From: Undaria pinnatifida
Taxonomy: Eukaryota > Sar > Phaeophyceae > Laminariales > Alariaceae
NCBI GenBank assembly: GCA_012845835.1
Contig: JABAKD010000029.1
Span: 4,676,000 to 4,739,999 of the forward strand
Length of the DNA: 64,000 bases
Direction: 5' to 3'
Shown here: in pieces, positions 11,201-21,600 of the stretch
How the letters are laid out: each line of letters starts with the position of its first letter
Numbering within the stretch: the first letter of the stretch is position 1
The notes under the pieces: generated by a model
The model's input: the letters and a program-made list of their open reading frames with translations, nothing else
Told to the model about the DNA's origin: nothing
Database searches by the model: none
Position numbers and translations under genes: made by a program

Positions 11201-14200
11201 GAGAGCTGGATGAGTGCGCGGGCATCGGACCGGCAGTGGCGGGCACCATACCGGTCGGTCCGGGCGGTGGCGTGGTGTGAGCGCTGGGTGAGTGCGCGGG
11301 CGGGAGACCGGCAGCGGCGGGCGGCATACCAGTCGGTCCGGGCAGTGGCGAGGTGTGAGCGCTGGGTGAGTGCGCGGGCGGCGGACCGGCAGCGGCGGGC
11401 GACATAGCAGTCGGTCCGGGCGGCAGCAAGGTGTGAGCGCTGGGTTAATGCGCGGACGGCGATGATGACGATTGCAGCGGTGGTGGCGGCCAGGTCGCTG
11501 CTGAAGACGGCGTACCGGCAGAGGCGGGTGGCTTCGAGCGAAGGGTGTGATCGCTGGGGGAGTGCGCAGGCGGCGGACCGGCAGTGGCGGGCACCATACC
11601 GGTCGGTCCGGGCGGTGGCAAGGTGTGAGCGCTGGGGGAGTGCGCGGGCGGTGGACCGGCAGTGGCGGGCGGCACCCCAAGCGGTCCGGGTGGTGGCGAG
11701 GTGTGAGCGCTGGGTGAGTGCGCGGGCGGCGGACCGGCAGCGGCGGGCGGCATAGCTGTCGGTCTTGGCAGCGGCGAGGTGTGAGCGCTGGGTGAGTGCG
11801 CGGGAGGCGGACGGGCACCGGCGGGCGGCATAGCAGTCGGTCCGGGCGGCGGCGAGGTGGCTGCTGCAGACGGCGTACCGACAGAGGCGGGCGGCTTTGA
11901 GCGAAGGGTGTGAGCGCGGGATGAGTGCGCGGGCGGCGGACCGGCAGTGGCGGGCACCATACTGGTCGGTCCGGGCTGTGGCGAGGTGTGAGCGCTGGGT
12001 GAGTGCGCGCGTGGCGGACCGGCAGTGGCTGGCGGCATCACAGTCGGTCCGAACGGTGGCGAGGTGTGAGCGCTGGGTGAGTGCGCGGGCGGGAGACCGG
12101 CAGCGGCGGGCGGCATACCAGTCGGTCCGGGCAGTGGCGAGGTGTGAGCGCTGGGTGAGTGCGCGGGCGGCGGACCGGCAGCGGCGGGCGACATAGCAGT
12201 CGGTCCGGGCGGCAGCAAGGTGTGAGCGCTGGGTTAATGCGCGGACGGCGATGATGACGATTGCAGCGGTGGTGGCGGCCAGGTGGCTGCTGAAGACGGC
12301 GTACCGGCAGAGGCGGGTGGCTTCGAGCGAAGGGTGTGATCGCTGGGGGAGTGCGCAGGCGGCGGACCGGCAGTGGTGGGCACCATACCGGTCGGTCCGG
12401 GCGGTGGCGAGGCGTGAGCGCTGGGGGAGTGCGCGGGCGGTGGACCGGCAGTGGCGGGCGGCACACCAGTCGGTCCGTGCGGTGGCGAAGTTTGAGCGCT
12501 GGGTGAGTGCGCGGGCGGCGGACCGGCAGCGGCGGGCGGCATAGCTGTCGGTCCGGGCAGCGGCGAGGTGGCTGCTGCAGACGGCGTACCGACAGAGGCG
12601 GGCGGCTTCGAGCGAAGGGGGTGAGAGCTGGATGAGTGCGCGGGCATCGGACCGGCAGTGGCGGGCACCATACCGGTCGGTCCGGGCGGTGGCGAGGTGT
12701 GAGCGCTGGGTGAGTGCGCGGGCGGGAGACCGGCAGCGGCGGGCGGCATACCAGTCGGTCCGGGCAGTGGCGAGGTGTGAGCGCTGGGTGAGTGCGCGGG
12801 CGGCGGACCGGCAGCGGCGGGCGACATAGCAGTCGGTCCGGGCGGCAGCAAGGTGTGAGCGCTGGGTTAATGCGCGGACGGCGATGATGACGATTGCAGC
12901 GGTGGTGGCGGCCAGGTGGCTGCTGAAGACGGCGTACCGGCAGAGGCGGGTGGCTTCGAGCGAAGGGTGTGATCGCTGGGGGAGTGCGCAGGCGGCGGAC
13001 CGGCAGTGGTGGGCACCATACCGGTCGGTCCGGGCGGTGGCGAGGCGTGAGCGCTGGGGGAGTGCGCGGGCGGTGGACCGGCAGTGGCGGGCGGCACACC
13101 AGTCGGTCCGTGCGGTGGCGAGGTTTGAGCGCTGGGTGCGTGCGCGGGCGGCGGACCGGCAGCGACGGGCGGCATAGCTGTCGGTCCGGGCAGCGGCGAG
13201 GTGGCTGCTGCAGACGGCGTACCGACAGAGGCGGGCGGCTTCGAGCGAAGGGGGTGAGAGCTGGATGAGTGCGCGGGCATCGGACCGGCAGTGGCGGGCA
13301 CCATACCGGTCGGTCCGGGCGGTGGCGTGGTGTGAGCGCTGGGTGAGTGCGCGGGCGGGAGACCGGCAGCGGCGGGCGGCATACCAGTCGGTCCGGGCAG
13401 TGGCGAGGTGTGAGCGCTGGGTGAGTGCGCGGGCGGCGGACCGGCAGCGGCGGGCGACATAGCAGTCGGTCCGGGCGGCAGCAAGGTGTGAGCGCTGGGT
13501 TAATGCGCGGACGGCGATGATGACGATTGCAGCGGTGGTGGCGGCCAGGTCGCTGCTGAAGACGGCGTACCGGCAGAGGCGGGTGGCTTCGAGCGAAGGG
13601 TGTGATCGCTGGGGGAGTGCGCAGGCGGCGGACCGGCAGTGGCGGGCACCATACCGGTCGGTCCGGGCGGTGGCAAGGTGTGAGCGCTGGGGGAGTGCGC
13701 GGGCGGTGGACCGGCAGTGGCGGGCGGCACCCCAAGCGGTCCGGGTGGTGGCGAGGTGTGAGCGCTGGGTGAGTGCGCGGGCGGCGGACCGGCAGCGGCG
13801 GGCGGCATAGCTGTCGGTCTGGGCAGCGGCGAGGTGTGAGCGCTGGGTGAGTGCGCGGGAGGCGGACGGGCACCGGCGGGCGGCATAGCAGTCGGTCCGG
13901 GCGGCGGCGAGGTGGCTGCTGCAGACGGCGTACCGACAGAGGCGGGCGGCTTTGATCGAAGGGTGTGAGCGCGGGATGAGTGTGCGGGCGGCGGACCGGC
14001 AGTGGCGGGCACCATACTGGTCGGTCCGGGCTGTGGCGAGGTGTGAGCGCTGGGTGAGTGCGCGGGTGGCGGACCGGCAGTGGCTGGCGGCATCACAGTC
14101 GGTCCGAGCGGTGGCGAGGTGTGAGCGCTGGGTGAGTGCGCGGGCGGGAGACCGGCAGCGGCGGGCGGCATACCAGTCGGTCCGGGCAGTGGCGAGGTGT

Positions 14201-17200
14201 GAGCGCTGGGTGAGTGCGCGGGCGGCGGACCGGCAGCGGCGGGCGACATAGCAGTCGGTCCGGGCGGCAGCAAGGTGTGAGCGCTGGGTTAATGCGCGGA
14301 CGGCGATGATGACGATTGCAGCGGTGGTGGCGGCCAGGTGGCTGCTGAAGACGGCGTACCGGCAGAGGCGGGTGGCTTCGAGCGAAGGGTGTGATCGCTG
14401 GGGGAGTGCGCAGGCGGCGGACCGGCAGTGGTGGGCACCATACCGGTCGGTCCGGGCGGTGGCGAGGCGTGAGCGCTGGGGGAGTGCGCGGGCGGTGGAC
14501 CGGCAGTGGCGGGCGGCACACCAGTCGGTCCGTGCGGTGGCGAAGTTTGAGCGCTGGGTGAGTGCGCGGGCGGCGGACCGGCAGCGGCGGGCGGCATAGC
14601 TGTCGGTCCGGGCAGCGGCGAGGTGGCTGCTGCAGACGGCGTACCGACAGAGGCGGGCGGCTTCGAGCGAAGGGGGTGAGAGCTGGATGAGTGCGCGGGC
14701 ATCGGACCGGCAGTGGCGGGCACCATACCGGTCGGTCCGGGCGGTGGCGAGGTGTGAGCGCTGGGTGAGTGCGCGGGCGGGAGACCGGCAGCGGCGGGCG
14801 GCATACCAGTCGGTCCGGGCAGTGGCGAGGTGTGAGCGCTGGGTGAGTGCGCGGGCGGCGGACCGGCAGCGGCGGGCGACATAGCAGTCGGTCCGGGCGG
14901 CAGCAAGGTGTGAGCGCTGGGTTAATGCGCGGACGGCGATGATGACGATTGCAGCGGTGGTGGCGGCCAGGTGGCTGCTGAAGACGGCGTACCGGCAGAG
15001 GCGGGTGGCTTCGAGCGAAGGGTGTGATCGCTGGGGGAGTGCGCAGGCGGCGGACCGGCAGTGGTGGGCACCATACCGGTCGGTCCGGGCGGTGGCGAGG
15101 CGTGAGCGCTGGGGGAGTGCGCGGGCGGTGGACCGGCAGTGGCGGGCGGCACACCAGTCGGTCCGTGCGGTGGCGAGGTTTGAGCGCTGGGTGCGTGCGC
15201 GGGCGGCGGACCGGCAGCGACGGGCGGCATAGCTGTCGGTCCGGGCAGCGGCGAGGTGGCTGCTGCAGACGGCGTACCGACAGAGGCGGGCGGCTTCGAG
15301 CGAAGGGGGTGAGAGCTGGATGAGTGCGCGGGCATCGGACCGGCAGTGGCGGGCACCATACCGGTCGGTCCGGGCGGTGGCGTGGTGTGAGCGCTGGGTG
15401 AGTGCGCGGGCGGGAGACCGGCAGCGGCGGGCGGCATACCAGTCGGTCCGGGCAGTGGCGAGGTGTGAGCGCTGGGTGAGTGCGCGGGCGGCGGACCGGC
15501 AGCGGCGGGCGACATAGCAGTCGGTCCGGGCGGCAGCAAGGTGTGAGCGCTGGGTTAATGCGCGGACGGCGATGATGACGATTGCAGCGGTGGTGGCGGC
15601 CAGGTCGCTGCTGAAGACGGCGTACCGGCAGAGGCGGGTGGCTTCGAGCGAAGGGTGTGATCGCTGGGGGAGTGCGCAGGCGGCGGACCGGCAGTGGCGG
15701 GCACCATACCGGTCGGTCCGGGCGGTGGCAAGGTGTGAGCGCTGGGGGAGTGCGCGGGCGGTGGACCGGCAGTGGCGGGCGGCACCCCAAGCGGTCCGGG
15801 TGGTGGCGAGGTGTGAGCGCTGGGTGAGTGCGCGGGCGGCGGACCGGCAGCGGCGGGCGGCATAGCTGTCGGTCTGGGCAGCGGCGAGGTGTGAGCGCTG
15901 GGTGAGTGCGCGGGAGGCGGACGGGCACCGGCGGGCGGCATAGCAGTCGGTCCGGGCGGCGGCGAGGTGGCTGCTGCAGACGGCGTACCGACAGAGGCGG
16001 GCGGCTTTGGGCGAAGGGTGTGAGCGCGGGATGAGTGTGCGGGCGGCGGACCGGCAGTGGCGGGCACCATACTGGTCGGTCCGGGCTGTGGCGAGGTGTG
16101 AGCGCTGGGTGAGTGCGCGGGTGGCGGACCGGCAGTGGCTGGCGGCATCACAGTCGGTCCGAGCGGTGGCGAGGTGTGAGCGCTGGGTGAGTGCGCGGGC
16201 GGGAGACCGGCAGCGGCGGGCGGCATACCAGTCGGTCCGGGCAGTGGCGAGGTGTGAGCGCTGGGTGAGTGCGCGGGCGGCGGACCGGCAGCGGCGGGCG
16301 ACATAGCAGTCGGTCCGGGCGGCAGCAAGGTGTGAGCGCTGGGTTAATGCGCGGACGGCGATGATGACGATTGCAGCGGTGGTGGCGGCCAGGTGGCTGC
16401 TGAAGACGGCGTACCGGCAGAGGCGGGTGGCTTCGAGCGAAGGGTGTGATCGCTGGGGGAGTGCGCAGGCGGCGGACCGGCAGTGGTGGGCACCATACCG
16501 GTCGGTCCGGGCGGTGGCGAGGCGTGAGCGCTGGGGGAGTGCGCGGGCGGTGGACCGGCAGTGGCGGGCGGCACACCAGTCGGTCCGTGCGGTGGCGAGG
16601 TTTGAGCGCTGGGTGAGTGCGCGGGCGGCGGACCGGCAGCGACGGGCGGCATAGCTGTCGGTCCGGGCAGCGGCGAGGTGGCTGCTGCAGACGGCGTACC
16701 GACAGAGGCGGGCGGCTTCGAGCGAAGGGGGTGAGAGCTGGATGAGTGCGCGGGCATCGGACCGGCAGTGGCGGGCACCATACCGGTCGGTCCGGGCGGT
16801 GGCGTGGTGTGAGCGCTGGGTGAGTGCGCGGACGGGAGACCGGCAGCGGCGGGCGGCATACCAGTCGGTCCGGGCAGTGGCGAGGTGTGAGCGCTGGGTG
16901 AGTGCGTGGGCGGCGGACCGGCAGCGGCGGGCGACATAGCAGTCGGTCCGGGCGGCAGCAAGGTGTGAGCGCTGGGTTAATGCGCGGACGGCGATGATGA
17001 CGATTGCAGCGGTGGTGGCGGCCAGGTCGCTGCTGAAGACGGCGTACCGGCAGAGGCGGGTAGCTTCGAGCGAAGGGTGTGATCGCTGGGGGAGTGCGCA
17101 GGCGGCGGACCGGCAGTGGCGGGCACCATACCGGTCGGTCCGGGCGGTGGCAAGGTGTGAGCGCTGGGGGAGTGCGCGGGCGGTGGACCGGCAGTGGCGG

Positions 17201-19160
17201 GCGGCACCCCAAGCGGTCCGGGTGGTGGCGAGGTGTGAGCGCTGGGTGAGTGCGCGGGCGGCGGACCGGCAGCGGCGGGCGGCATAGCTGTCGGTCTGGG
17301 CAGCGGCGAGGTGTGAGCGCTGGGTGAGTGCGCGGGAGGCGGACGGGCACCGGCGGGCGGCATAGCAGTCGGTCCGGGCGGCGGCGAGGTGGCTGCTGCA
17401 GACGGCGTACCGACAGAGGCGGGCGGCTTTGAGCGAAGGGTGTGAGCGCGGGATGAGTGCGCGGGCGGCGGACCGGCAGTGGCGGGCACCATACTGGTCG
17501 GTCCGGGCTGTGGCGAGGTGTGAGCGCTGGGTGAGTGCGCGGGTGGCGGACCGGCAGTGGCTGGCGGCATCACAGTCGGTCCGAGCGGTGGCGAGGTGTG
17601 AGCGCTGGGTGAGTGCGCGGGCGGGAGACCGGCAGCGGCGGGCGGCATACCAGTCGGTCCGGGCAGTGGCGAGGTGTGAGCGCTGGGTGAGTGCGCGGGC
17701 GGCGGACCGGCAGCGGCGGATGACATAGCAGTCGGTCCGGGCGGCAGCAAGGTGTGAGCGCTGGGTTAATGCGCGGACGGCGATGATGACGATTGCAGCG
17801 GTGGTGGCGGCCAGGTGGCTGCTGAAGACGGCGTACCGGCAGAGGCGGGTGGCTTCGAGCGAAGGGTGTGATCGCTGGGGGAGTGCGCAGGCGGCGGACC
17901 GGCAGTGGTGGGCACCATACCGGTCGGTCCGGGCGGTGGCGAGGCGTGAGCGCTGGGGGAGTGCGCGGGCGGTGGACCGGCAGTGGCGGGCGGCACACCA
18001 GTCAGTCCGTGCGGTGGCGAGGTTCGAGCGCTGGGTGAGTGCGCGGGCGGCGGACCGGCAGCGGCGGGCGGCATAGCTGTCGGTCCGGGCAGCGGCGAGG
18101 TGGCTGCTGCAGACGGCGTACCGACAGAGGCGGGCGGCTTCGAGCGAAGGGGGTGAGAGCTGGATGAGTGCGCGGGCATCGGACCGGCAGTGGCGGGCAC
18201 CATACCGGTCGGTCCGGGCGGTGGCGTGGTGTGAGCGCTGGGTGAGTGCGCGGGCGGGAGACCGGCAGCGGCGGGCGGCATACCAGTCGGTCCGGGCAGT
18301 GGCGAGGTGTGAGCGCTGGGTGAGTGCGCGGGCGGCGGACCGGCAGCGGCGGGCGACATAGCAGTCGGTCCGGGCGGCAGCAAGGTGTGAGCGCTGGGTT
18401 AATGCGCGGACGGCGATGATGACGATTGCAGCGGTGGTGGCGGCCAGGTCGCTGCTGAAGACGGCGTACCGGCAGAGGCGGGTGGCTTCGAGCGAAGGGT
18501 GTGATCGCTGGTGGAGTGCGCAGGCGGCGGAATGGCAGTGGCGGGCACCATACCGGTCGGTCCGGGCGGTGGCAAGGTGTGAGCGCTGGGGGAGTGCGCG
18601 GGCGGTGGACCGGCAGTGGCGGGCGGCACCCCAAGCGGTCCGGGTGGTGGCGAGGTGTGAGCGCTGGGTGAGTGCGCGGGCGGCGGACCGGCAGCGGCGG
18701 GCGGCATAGCTGTCGGTCTGGGCAGCGGCGAGGTGTGAGCGCTGGGTGAGTGCGCGGGAGGCGGACGGGCACCGGCGGGCGGCATAGCAGTCGGTCCGGG
18801 CGGCGGCGAGGTGGCTGCTGCAGACGGCGTACCGACAGAGGCGGGCGGCTTTGAGCGAAGGGTGTGAGCGCGGGATGAGTGCGCGGGCGGCGGACCGGCA
18901 GTGGCGGGCACCATACTGGTCGGTCCGGGCTGTGGCGAGGTGTGAGCGCTGGGTGAGTGCGCGGGTGGCGGACCGGCAGTGGCTGGCGGCATCACGGTCG
19001 GTCCGAGCGGTGGCGAGGTTTGAGCGCTGGGTGAGTGCGCGGGCGGCGGACCGGCAGCGGCGGGCGGCATACCAGTCGGTCCGGGCGGCGGCGAGGTGGC
19101 TGCTGCAGACGGCGTACCGGCAGCGGCGGGCGGCGGCAAGGTGGCGGCGGCAGGGTGGGT
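8230..19160 (-). repeat. 11-kb higher-order tandem array inside Copia-1 pol linker
   Basis: The basic unit is 78 bp (26 codons on the minus strand: PPPAHSPSAHTSP then LPGPTGMPPAAAG in the pol frame). Units are grouped into higher-order repeats marked by TTAATGCGCGGACGGCGATG. Markers sit at about 8757, 9390, 10023, 10812, 11445, 12234, 12867, 13500, 14289, 14922, 15555, 16344, 16977, 17766 and 18399, so the spacing is either 633 or 789 bp; the difference is exactly two 78-bp units. Short-short-long blocks give a 2055-bp super-period and short-long blocks 1422 bp. Copies are nearly identical by eye, implying recent amplification or homogenisation. All lengths are multiples of three. The pol frame meets the same TAA in every unit; another minus-strand frame stays open for about 3650 codons. 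Confidence 0.95.
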
Positions 19161-19268
19161 ACCGGCAACGACGGGCTGCGTCGAGAGAGGCAATCCCGAA
19201 TGACACCCCCGGCGGCGTAGGCAGTGCTGGCGCGGGAGGGGCAGTACTGAACCCCCCCCCCCCCCCTC
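19161..19268 (-). other. Linker start with poly-C tract
   Basis: Transition from the array to the integrase tail. A run of C's (about 19252-19266 on the plus strand) follows the stop that closes the integrase-side frame. Confidence 0.5.
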
Positions 19269-19438
19269 CTCACTGTGGCAGCGGCGCCAATGTAACGTCG
19301 CTATGGTAGCATGATCGCCCAGTGTCTGCCCTGAGTACCTTCACACAGCAGTGGACACGGTTGTCGCCCGCGTTGAGGAAGTAGCACGGCACTGCCTTGT
19401 CTTCCAGCTTCGACCTCCTTTCCCGGTACATGAAATCG
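19269..19438 (-). pseudogene. pol: Copia-1 integrase C-terminal end (distal to transposon insertion)
   Basis: The minus strand reads YDFMYRERRSKLEDKAVPCY and, after about 20 codons, RADTGRSCYHSDVTL. This corresponds to the Copia segment 'KRSKLD.KA..C.FLGY....R.W....G....SRDV.F' that links integrase to the RT linker. It continues the frame of the integrase part beyond 20797 once the intervening transposon is ignored, apart from a one-base shift. It leads into the proline-rich array. Confidence 0.75.
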
Positions 19439-19654
19439 TACTGTTAGGCCTGGGACTGGCAAAATTTTAGACGTAGAATTTGGAAAAAAAATGTCCCATG
19501 GTCGTTCTCTGGGAAAAAAACTCTTTAGGAAATCAACCAATCAGCGATGGGGGGAAAGGCCCCACATCACCTGCAAAAAATTATTCGTGAAAACAAAGCC
19601 TGTGCCGCTTGCTGCTGTTCTGCGGCAAAAAAAGTTTGAGCGTGTATAGAAAAA

Positions 19655-19715
19655 AATAGCTGCTGCTTCTGCTGCTGCTGCTGCTTGCTGCTGCTGCTGC
19701 TGCTGCTGCTGCCCG
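19655..19715 (+). repeat. CTG trinucleotide microsatellite
   Basis: An imperfect (CTG)n run with a few interruptions, inside the DNA transposon. Confidence 0.9.
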
Positions 19716-19761
19716 AGGTGCTGCTCTACCCCCCGCGTGTAGCAGCGTACTCAAGGGACAG

Positions 19762-20235
19762 CTAGCTTAGGCGGAACACATCTTCTGGGGGACCCTCCGG
19801 CAAGATGGTGATATTATGCAGCAGCAGTGCCGTAGTTTTTCCTTTTTTGCGAACCTCCAGCGTCTTTCCCAACTCTATCTCGCGTGCCTCCGATGCAGCA
19901 CGCTTCACCTCTAGCTCGTGGGAAAGTTGCTGCTGTGCGTGTAGCTCGACTCGGGTTTGGGCCAAGGCTGCATCTGACTCGTGTCGGAGGTCCTGCTCCA
20001 GGTTGAGTTTGCCTTTCTCCTCGGACAACTGTTGAGAGACATCTTGCAGCAAAGACTTTGCCTCAGCGGCCTCGACCCGGCTCTCGTCGCGCTGCTTCAC
20101 GACCCGGTCACGGATGCCCTCGGCCGCCTCAACACCGCCGCGCTGGATGGCAAGCGCCCGGCGTGCAGCCACGCCCGCGTCTGCCGTCGTGGTCCCGGTA
20201 CGCGCCCGATAAGCCTCCTTGACCTTTGCAAAAAA
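19762..20235 (-). pseudogene. Coiled-coil exon-like fragment carried by the transposon
   Basis: An open minus-strand frame of about 155 codons with strong coiled-coil character: charged heptads rich in Glu, Ala, Leu, Lys and Arg, such as RVEAAEAKSLLQDVSQQLSE and LSHELEVKRAASEAREIEL. It ends with PPEDVFRLS. There is no ATG in the frame. Upstream is a T-run followed by GCAAAG, which could be a splice acceptor, though AAG is atypical. No transposase motif is present. It looks like an exon of a host coiled-coil gene captured by the element, or a short element-encoded protein. The parent gene is not identifiable by eye. Confidence 0.45.
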
Positions 20236-20776
20236 AAAAAAACTCCTTTCGGTCCCGTGCCTTCAGGTTTTTTCGAGTTGCCCATGGCTAATTTTGCACG
20301 ATCACTCTGCCAGAATATGACCCAATGGGGCCAACTTTGTTTGCGAATTTCTCGCCGGCTATTTACTCGATTTAAGAGCGGATTGCTTTGCTGTCTCCTC
20401 CAAGTCCCGGCGGAGGGAAATACGGGTATTTTACCAATACCCAGTTGCATTAGTTCGACCCCATTGAGCAAGAGACGAATACAAGCAGAAAACACGAGTT
20501 TTCCCGCACATTTCCGTCCGATTAGACTTCAAAATACAACGGAAAATTCAGAATAATCCGTATTCCCCTCCGTTTACACTGATTCCACGTGTCTGTTGAA
20601 TTTCAGGATCCAACTCGCCTCCTGTGTTGCGTATTTTGTGATACCCTGTCAAACATTATTTTAGTCTAAAACCAAGTAAAAACAGTGTTTGCAATTTTTT
20701 TCTTCGAGACATTTTTTCGGATTTTTTGGTGGTTTTCGCCGAATAGACCTGCCATTTGTTTGGGTCAAATCGACGT
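20236..20776. other. Transposon interior, non-coding
   Basis: AT-rich interior next to the right terminal inverted repeat. I see no coding or regulatory signal in it. Confidence 0.5.
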
Positions 20777-20797
20777 CCAGTCCCAGACCTAACTGTA

Positions 20798-21600
20798 AAC
20801 ACGGCACCACCAAGAAAGCACCCTTCTTGCCGGTGAACAGCTCCTGCGGCGCCGCGCGACCGGAGTTTGAAGGGGAAGCAGCCGGGTTGAGCTACTGCGC
20901 GGCATCTTTCGCTGATTTCACCCAGAGCGTGTCCCCGCGAGCATCCAACCCGCGAACACACGAGAACCCCCCCAGCCCCAAGCGTCATTCCGCGGCGCGG
21001 CGAGATGCCATGACAATTTTGTTGCAACGCTAGATTGCATTCTCCACTACCCCATTGTATTGCTGCGCTCCGGGGGGTGAGTGCTGCACGGTGATTCCCA
21101 TGGTAGAGCAGAAGTCACGGATGTCCTTGCTGGTCCAGAGCAAATCACAGACGCCACAAACACTCCGTATCCTCGTCTCCGCCTTGTGGGCGAAGTCGAC
21201 GATACACCGCCGGAAGACGGCCACGGCTTCCGCCTTCGACGTAGGGCGTACTTCGCGATGTAGCCTGTTGTAGCATCGACAGCATGGAACATGTAGTGGT
21301 TGCCGCCTATGGTGGGGTGTACGTGCCGCACATGTCGATATGTAGGAGATCGCCAGGCGCCTCCCCCGCTCGTTCCTCGCTTCGCCTGGGCACGTCCTCT
21401 CGCGTCCCCCTGGCCCGTATGCACATAGTACAGGGTTCCATCCGTCCGGTGAGGGTGATCCCCCGCTGCCGAGCAGATAACCTCAAAATAGGTTTGGACA
21501 AGTGGCCGGCGCGGTCATGGAACACCTTGATATCGACTCGCTTGCGATCGTTGCCAACATGGGGAGGGTTTTCCCGGGGCCAAATATGGCCAATGCACAC
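20798..21600 (-). pseudogene. pol: Copia-1 integrase core
   Basis: Integrase inserts element DNA into the host genome. On the minus strand the zinc-binding pre-integrase portion is seen as FHDRAGHL followed by CTMC (an HHCC-like arrangement, about 21430-21560). The catalytic core opens with LLHIDMCG (first Asp) and continues with GGNHYMFHAVDATTGY. The second Asp region is degraded (about 21130-21170). The third catalytic residue lies in QQYNGVVENAI (about 21030-21065), corresponding to 'NGVAER'. Further on, LWVKSAKDAAQ and QELFTGKK match the integrase C-terminal region and end at the DNA transposon. Several frameshifts and at least three stops interrupt it. Confidence 0.88.

Larger units (their letters stand above)
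19441..20795. mobile_element. TA-flanked terminal-inverted-repeat DNA transposon (Tc1/mariner-type), 1355 bp
   Basis: The left end CTGTTAGGCCTGGGACTGG (19441-19459) matches the complement of the right end (20777-20795) at 17 of 19 positions. A further partly matching stretch (GACGTAGAATTTG versus GACGTCGATTTG) follows just inside. The dinucleotide TA flanks both sides (19439-19440, 20796-20797). Tc1/mariner elements duplicate TA and often start CAGT, as the right end does. Removing the insert rejoins Copia-1 integrase coding sequence. No transposase is visible, so it is non-autonomous. Inside are a CTG microsatellite and a coiled-coil coding fragment. Confidence 0.8.

Noticed and set aside
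8230-19160. CRISPR array
   Set aside because: Units are contiguous 78-bp repeats grouped in higher-order blocks, with no unique spacers and no cas genes, in a eukaryotic context.
8245-19206. Giant protein gene of about 3650 codons
   Set aside because: It is one frame of a GC-rich tandem array lying inside a dead Copia pol; other frames are open too and the start is arbitrary. Reported as an observation, not a gene.
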